A stretch of 10,063 nucleotides of DNA from JAKLQJ01 sp964534135. Lineage in GTDB: Bacteria; Elusimicrobiota; Elusimicrobia; Elusimicrobiales; UBA9959. The DNA lies in contig CAZHQC010000086.1 in assembly GCA_964534135.1 (NCBI GenBank), forward strand, positions 1-10,063. The letters run 5' to 3'. A program made the position numbers and the translations under genes. The notes under the pieces are model-generated. The model was not told the origin of the DNA. It saw only the letters and a program-made list of their open reading frames with translations, and did not search any database. The first letter of the stretch is position 1; every line of letters begins with the position of its first letter. Shown here piece by piece: positions 6,134 through 10,063 of this stretch.

Positions 6134-7910
6134 TCTTTTTGTCCTTAAGCTCTATATAATAGTAATTTTCATCTTTTGAAAAATAGTCTTTTGGCTTAAT
6201 AAATTTATTAATAGGCACTGCCATAAAAATATCTTTAAGCGAGTCCTTATTTTTAACTTCAATAGATAGGCTGTCTTTCTTGATTTTAAATTCTGAGGAG
6301 GTTTTTAAAAAACGTTCAATAAATTCGGCAAAATAAACCATGGTATTTACATTTAAACGGCCCGTATCTTGCCTTTTTATAAGGTGATTCAGGAAATTTT
6401 TAACAACCTTTGGGTATTCATTTCTAACATCATATATATGAGAATACATAAGTCTTATTACTCTGTTTTTTTCCGCATAGTCCGCCATGGAGTAAAGCCA
6501 GGAGCGCATTTCTTTTTTGCTTCTACCTGCTTTATGCATTTCATAAAATGAAGCGTCTTTTCCAAAAGGCGTTACGGGAAAGGCTATAACTTTATCTGAG
6601 ACCATTTTGCCATTAAGAAAAGTTCTGTTGGGAGCGGAGCCAGTGTCGCCGGTATAGTAATAAGCTTTTATTTTCATATCTTCAAGAATCTTTGTTACTG
6701 TTGGAGGATGAATGCCGACAGGAGCTGAATATTCCCTTATGGGCCGACCCATAACACTGCTCAAACAATCATTATTCATCCTTATATATTTTTCAATTTT
6801 TTCTATGCTAAATTTGTTTTCTTCCATATTCTTTGCAAACCAATTATGTCCCCAGCCGCCATGAGAGCCTATTTCTCCATAAGGCATAATTTGTCGCACT
6901 ATTTTTTTACCTTTACCGCAGGCGTCAAATCCATGGCCATCTCCCGGTTTGTCATTAAAAGTGCCGGCTGTAATGTCTATGGAATATTTTAATTTTTTAT
7001 TAAAATAGCCGTTTCTCAAAGCCCAAGGCAGAGTTTCATGCTCTATGGAAGAATCAATATGCCAATTTATTATTATACCGCCTATACCTTTTGGAGTATT
7101 CAATAAATGAGGGATTTTAACTATCTTTAAAAGGAAAGTTCTCATAATGGCTCTTAAAGGCAAGTCATCGGAATACATTTTTACTTTTCCAAGAGGTATA
7201 TTTACAAAAAGAGCAGTCCCTTTCCCTAAACGGTTTAAGGTTATGGCGGGATATTTTTCTCCCTCTTGGCTAACCGCATAAGCATAAATCTGTTCATCCT
7301 TGAGTTCTTTTTCTGCCTCGACTCGGGCTATGGGATATTTTAATTTACCATAGGAATAACCGCTTAACATTAAATTTTTATCAAGTTTTCCCGGAGTTAT
7401 TTCAAAAAAATCAGCGGACTTTCTGTCTTTAAATTTGAAATAGCCGTAAACATAGGTTCTGGCTTTATATTTGCCATAAGTGCTGGTATTAACCAAGGTG
7501 ATTTTAGAAAATAAATCTTTTGGCAAATAGGCGCCTTGTTTATTTTTTACGCCGCCATTATATATAACCGCTATATTGCCACCCGCTTTTACGAATTCAT
7601 TAGCCCAAAGTTTAAAACCATCATGTAATTTTTGAGCCGCTTCATCGGGAAAAATTAAGGCTATTTGATTTTTACCCAAGGTTTTCGGATTTTTTCTTAA
7701 GAGGCGGGAGGCGGTTATTGTTTTAAAGGGAAAGCCTTCTTCCTTAAAAACACTTTCAAAAGCTTTTATTTCAAGATTGTTTATTTTAATTTCATCATTG
7801 CCGGCTATAAGATAAACGGGAGTTTCATAAGTTTGAAAACCTTGAAATTTAAAAATTAGAGCAAAAAGCAAAAGAGATAAAAGAGTAATGATTATAGTGG
7901 ACTTTTTCAT
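6099..7910 (-). CDS. Membrane-anchored polysaccharide deacetylase (CE4-type) with N-terminal accessory domain
   Basis: An N-terminal signal anchor (residues 5-21) places the protein on the periplasmic side. Residues about 30-270 form an alpha/beta domain ending in GKGTALFVNIPLGKV (229-243), reminiscent of glutamine-amidotransferase-like domains. Residues about 275-535 are a NodB/CE4-like deacetylase: NWHIDSS (282-288) with metal-ligand candidate D286, SHGGWGH (349-355) with H350 and H355, EYSAPVG (393-399) as the third motif, and MYSHIYD (488-494) with H491. The histidine spacing H-x4-H differs from the classic H-x3-H and matches what I recall for the PNAG deacetylase PgaB. A short C-terminal beta-rich tail follows. 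It likely removes N-acetyl groups from the polymer made by the upstream synthase. Its ATG overlaps the preceding stop as ATGA (7907-7910). Confidence 0.85.
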   Translation of the reverse strand: MKKSTIIITLLSLLLFALIFKFQGFQTYETPVYLIAGNDEIKINNLEIKAFESVFKEEGFPFKTITASRLLRKNPKTLGKNQIALIFPDEAAQKLHDGFKLWANEFVKAGGNIAVIYNGGVKNKQGAYLPKDLFSKITLVNTSTYGKYKARTYVYGYFKFKDRKSADFFEITPGKLDKNLMLSGYSYGKLKYPIARVEAEKELKDEQIYAYAVSQEGEKYPAITLNRLGKGTALFVNIPLGKVKMYSDDLPLRAIMRTFLLKIVKIPHLLNTPKGIGGIIINWHIDSSIEHETLPWALRNGYFNKKLKYSIDITAGTFNDKPGDGHGFDACGKGKKIVRQIMPYGEIGSHGGWGHNWFAKNMEENKFSIEKIEKYIRMNNDCLSSVMGRPIREYSAPVGIHPPTVTKILEDMKIKAYYYTGDTGSAPNRTFLNGKMVSDKVIAFPVTPFGKDASFYEMHKAGRSKKEMRSWLYSMADYAEKNRVIRLMYSHIYDVRNEYPKVVKNFLNHLIKRQDTGRLNVNTMVYFAEFIERFLKTSSEFKIKKDSLSIEVKNKDSLKDIFMAVPINKFIKPKDYFSKDENYYYIELKDKKNEHFFFKRSKN

Positions 7911-9010
7911 ATTATCAGGCCTTTTCCTTCAGTATTGATATACCCGTATATTTTAACATTAGTATCCAGAATGATTTGTTTTTTTGCTATTACAGATTTA
8001 ATTTTTCCTTTTTGGCCTATAATGGAACCTTGAGAAATTATAATTTCACCTTGCGCAAATACATTGCCATAAATTTCACAATCTGGACCGATGATTATGT
8101 CGCTTTCCGAAAAAACATTCCCATAGACTTTAATGTTTTCTTTGAGAAAGATAGCCGCATGGCTTTTGATACTTTTTTTAAAGACAGCCTTTTCATTAAT
8201 TATAATGGCAGTTCTCGATATTAAATCATCTTTAATCAAAGATTTAGCCTCTATGATTAAAACTTTTTCTTCATTTAAAAGTTTTAAATCTTCAAGGCGC
8301 TTGGAGAAAAGTTTTTCCACGGCGCTCGTTTGTATATTTGAAGCCGTTATAATTTCCTTGGCATAGATGCTTTTAAATTCACAATTTCCCCCTAGAGTTA
8401 TGGCTTCCTTGCTGCTTAAATTTATTCCAAGTTTGGCATTTTTACCTATTGTTATATTATTTTCTGAGCTAAGCCATCTTTTTATGGTAATACCGTCTCC
8501 TGCGCTGACGGAGCCTTCAACGGCCAATGCCCTAAAAGTATTATTTGCCGCGATTGAAACATCCTGGCCGACAAAAACTTCTTTTAAAAAAACGCAGCCT
8601 TCTTCAGTTGATAATGAGTCTTTGTCCCATAATAAGTTTTCATAAATAGAGTTTTTAGGGGTTTTAAAATTGGTGCTTATTTCAAGGGTTTCTTTTTTTG
8701 ATAGAAATATTTCAATTTTATCGGAGGGGGCGGAATGATTTTGGATGTTTTTGAGTAGGAGATTGCGAAATGATGTGTAAAAATAAAAAGGATCTTTTGT
8801 AAAAGCTTGATTTATAAATAAAGGTTTGTCATCTTTTGGTTTGAAAAGTTCATAAAAAGCGGCGACAAAAGGCAAGAAAAAAAGCAAGACATAAAGAAGT
8901 CCCGTTAATATGAAAACAGCGTTTCCTTTCAATAAGGCATTATTATAGGCAAAAGCGAGATTAATGCAGAGAATAAGAACTATTAAAATTATGATTATGG
9001 CTTTCTTCAT
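7907..9010 (-). CDS. Membrane-anchored bactofilin-like beta-helix (polymer-forming) protein
   Basis: Two transmembrane helices (about residues 4-22 and 30-52) are followed by a polar linker (53-138) and then by imperfect short repeats rich in I/V and G, typical of a beta-helix or bactofilin fold: about 140-230 and, after a charged interruption (232-262), 265-365. YGNVF occurs twice (296-300, 314-318), with IYGYI at 354-358. The turn pattern 'aeg.iiig.gs.i.G.v.a' is that of polymer-forming cytoskeletal domains. The ATG at 9010 is chosen over the longer 9040 start because it forms an ATGA overlap with the glycosyltransferase stop (9007-9010) and begins directly at the first helix. Position between synthase and deacetylase suggests a scaffold or co-polymerase role; a hexapeptide-type acyltransferase is a less likely alternative. 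Confidence 0.75.
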   Translation of the reverse strand: MKKAIIIILIVLILCINLAFAYNNALLKGNAVFILTGLLYVLLFFLPFVAAFYELFKPKDDKPLFINQAFTKDPFYFYTSFRNLLLKNIQNHSAPSDKIEIFLSKKETLEISTNFKTPKNSIYENLLWDKDSLSTEEGCVFLKEVFVGQDVSIAANNTFRALAVEGSVSAGDGITIKRWLSSENNITIGKNAKLGINLSSKEAITLGGNCEFKSIYAKEIITASNIQTSAVEKLFSKRLEDLKLLNEEKVLIIEAKSLIKDDLISRTAIIINEKAVFKKSIKSHAAIFLKENIKVYGNVFSESDIIIGPDCEIYGNVFAQGEIIISQGSIIGQKGKIKSVIAKKQIILDTNVKIYGYINTEGKGLII

Positions 9011-10063
9011 GATTTTCTGAACCTCTCGGTTTTTTGCCAAGTGGAAGCTTTGCCCAGAAAGTGATTCGCAAAAGCATTGATAAAGCCGTCGGATAAATAA
9101 AAAGCATTGTAAAATACATTGATAATCATAAAAGGCAATAGTCTTATTCTGTAAGTGGAACCATCTAAAAAAGTGGCTATACCTATTTGGAAAAAAGATG
9201 AAAAATTGCCAAAAGCGTTGAAAGCTATTACCGCGAAGAAAAGCGGCAAAAGCAAAGTGTAAAGGGCCTCCCCGGCGAGAAATAAAACAAGCAAGGCTCC
9301 CACTGCGCCTAAAAATAAAGGCGGCAAAGAATAAATGGAAAGTAAGAAAACGCCATCAAGTTTGGTTAAAAAGCCGATATTTTTGGATTTGAGAAAAAGA
9401 AAGATAAACCTTAATAATACTTGCGTATGGCCTTGCGCCCAGCGTTTTATTTGTCTGCCTCTAACTTCAAAATTTTCAGGCGCTTCTTCATAACATTCAA
9501 GCCTATTGGCATAAACTACTTTTTTGCCGCTTATAAAAAGTTTTAATGTAAGTTCGGTATCTTCGGTTAATATATTGGGGTCAAAACATTGTTTTGAATT
9601 AGTGTTCATGCAATAACTTTTTCTAAAGCCGCCCACCGTGCCGCCATATTGCGGCACAAGGCCCAGATTATAGCGCGCTTGTTGGTCAACCTGATAACCC
9701 CCGGAGCGTTCAATATCAAGCAAGCGTGTTAAGAGATTTGAGGATACATTTTCAGGTATGACTCTGCCCATAACGGAACCCACTTCGGGGTCATTAAAGG
9801 CAACCGCTATATCTCTTAAGATTCCTTTAGGGGGAGTATAATCGGCGTCAAAGACAATGATAATATCATTTTTTGTTTTTAGCAAAACCTCATTCATGGC
9901 TGCAGGTTTGCCTCTTCTGCCCTCATTGCGTTCCACAGGTTTTATTATTGGATATTTAGCGGCATACTTATCAAGTATTTTTTGCGTGCCGTCAGTGGAA
10001 TGGTCATTTATGGGAATTATTTCAATTTTATCTTTAGGATAATCGGCATTAATTAAGCTCTCC
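9007..10063 (-). CDS. Processive family-2 glycosyltransferase (polysaccharide synthase), 5'-truncated by the window
   Basis: This is a membrane-embedded synthase that adds sugars from nucleotide donors and probably threads the polymer across the inner membrane. The frame is open to the right edge, so the start, including any N-terminal membrane helices, is missing; 351 codons are visible. Counting from the first visible codon: INDHSTDGT (18-26, donor binding), FDAD (71-74, the DxD metal site), TED (166-168, catalytic base) and QIKRW (204-208, the QxxRW mark of processive enzymes). Three or more transmembrane segments follow (about 235-262, 265-285, 308-326). The C-terminal TWQKTER motif is common in BcsA/PgaC/NodC-like synthases. 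Donor sugar cannot be deduced. A GTG at 9936 is an internal Val in the open frame, not a start. The ATGA overlap with the next gene indicates translational coupling. Confidence 0.92.
   Translation of the reverse strand, partial: ESLINADYPKDKIEIIPINDHSTDGTQKILDKYAAKYPIIKPVERNEGRRGKPAAMNEVLLKTKNDIIIVFDADYTPPKGILRDIAVAFNDPEVGSVMGRVIPENVSSNLLTRLLDIERSGGYQVDQQARYNLGLVPQYGGTVGGFRKSYCMNTNSKQCFDPNILTEDTELTLKLFISGKKVVYANRLECYEEAPENFEVRGRQIKRWAQGHTQVLLRFIFLFLKSKNIGFLTKLDGVFLLSIYSLPPLFLGAVGALLVLFLAGEALYTLLLPLFFAVIAFNAFGNFSSFFQIGIATFLDGSTYRIRLLPFMIINVFYNAFYLSDGFINAFANHFLGKASTWQKTERFRKS

Noticed and set aside
8133..8645. Plus-strand frames opposite the beta-helix gene
   Set aside because: They are antisense to a well-supported gene, hydrophobic by reverse translation of Ile/Lys-rich codons, and have no ribosome site or motifs.
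9011..9040. Ten-residue longer start for the beta-helix protein
   Set aside because: The ATGA overlap start at 9010 matches the junction style of the next gene and begins at the membrane helix.
9936..9936. GTG start for the glycosyltransferase at 9936
   Set aside because: The frame stays open to the window edge and the upstream part encodes INDHSTDGT, an essential GT2 motif, so the true start is outside.

Overview
The window is A+T-rich, tightly packed bacterial DNA. The organism has a two-membrane (Gram-negative type) envelope: one gene encodes a YaiO-like outer-membrane beta-barrel and another a secreted SLT-type lytic transglycosylase. Style and content fit an uncultured lineage such as Elusimicrobiota or Omnitrophota. 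That placement is an impression from memory, because no marker gene in the window settles it.

Left part (1-3014). A short secreted protein gene lies on the minus strand (13-189). Next is a gene-free stretch (190-515) holding two copies of a 79-base palindromic repeat, a 9-bp-stem hairpin and a 14-bp perfect palindrome just upstream of dinB. dinB (DNA polymerase IV, 516-1688, plus) converges on a lytic transglycosylase gene (1685-2431, minus), and the two share a TTAA that serves both stop codons. A divergent intergenic region (2432-2619) with a long dyad and two TATAAT boxes leads into two small plus-strand genes: an 81-aa two-helix membrane protein and a 47-aa highly basic protein.

Right part (3015-10063, all minus strand). 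Six consecutive genes look like one operon that enters from beyond the right edge. In transcription order they encode: a processive family-2 glycosyltransferase (5' end cut off by the window), a membrane-anchored beta-helix (bactofilin-like) protein, a membrane-anchored CE4-type polysaccharide deacetylase with an extra N-terminal domain, a YaiO-like outer-membrane barrel, a non-hydrolysing UDP-GlcNAc 2-epimerase (WecB), and a class V PLP-dependent aminotransferase-fold enzyme. Two junctions are ATGA overlaps, one is a 35-nt overlap, and the last two gaps are 19 and 16 nt, so expression is probably coupled.

Read together, the first four genes form a plausible synthase / scaffold / periplasmic deacetylase / outer-membrane exit route for a partly deacetylated exopolysaccharide, with WecB supplying UDP-ManNAc. 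The gene set recalls the E. coli yaiP-yaiS-yaiX-yaiO neighbourhood and, functionally, the Pga system, but is not the same as either. This cassette is the best candidate in the window for an undescribed system.
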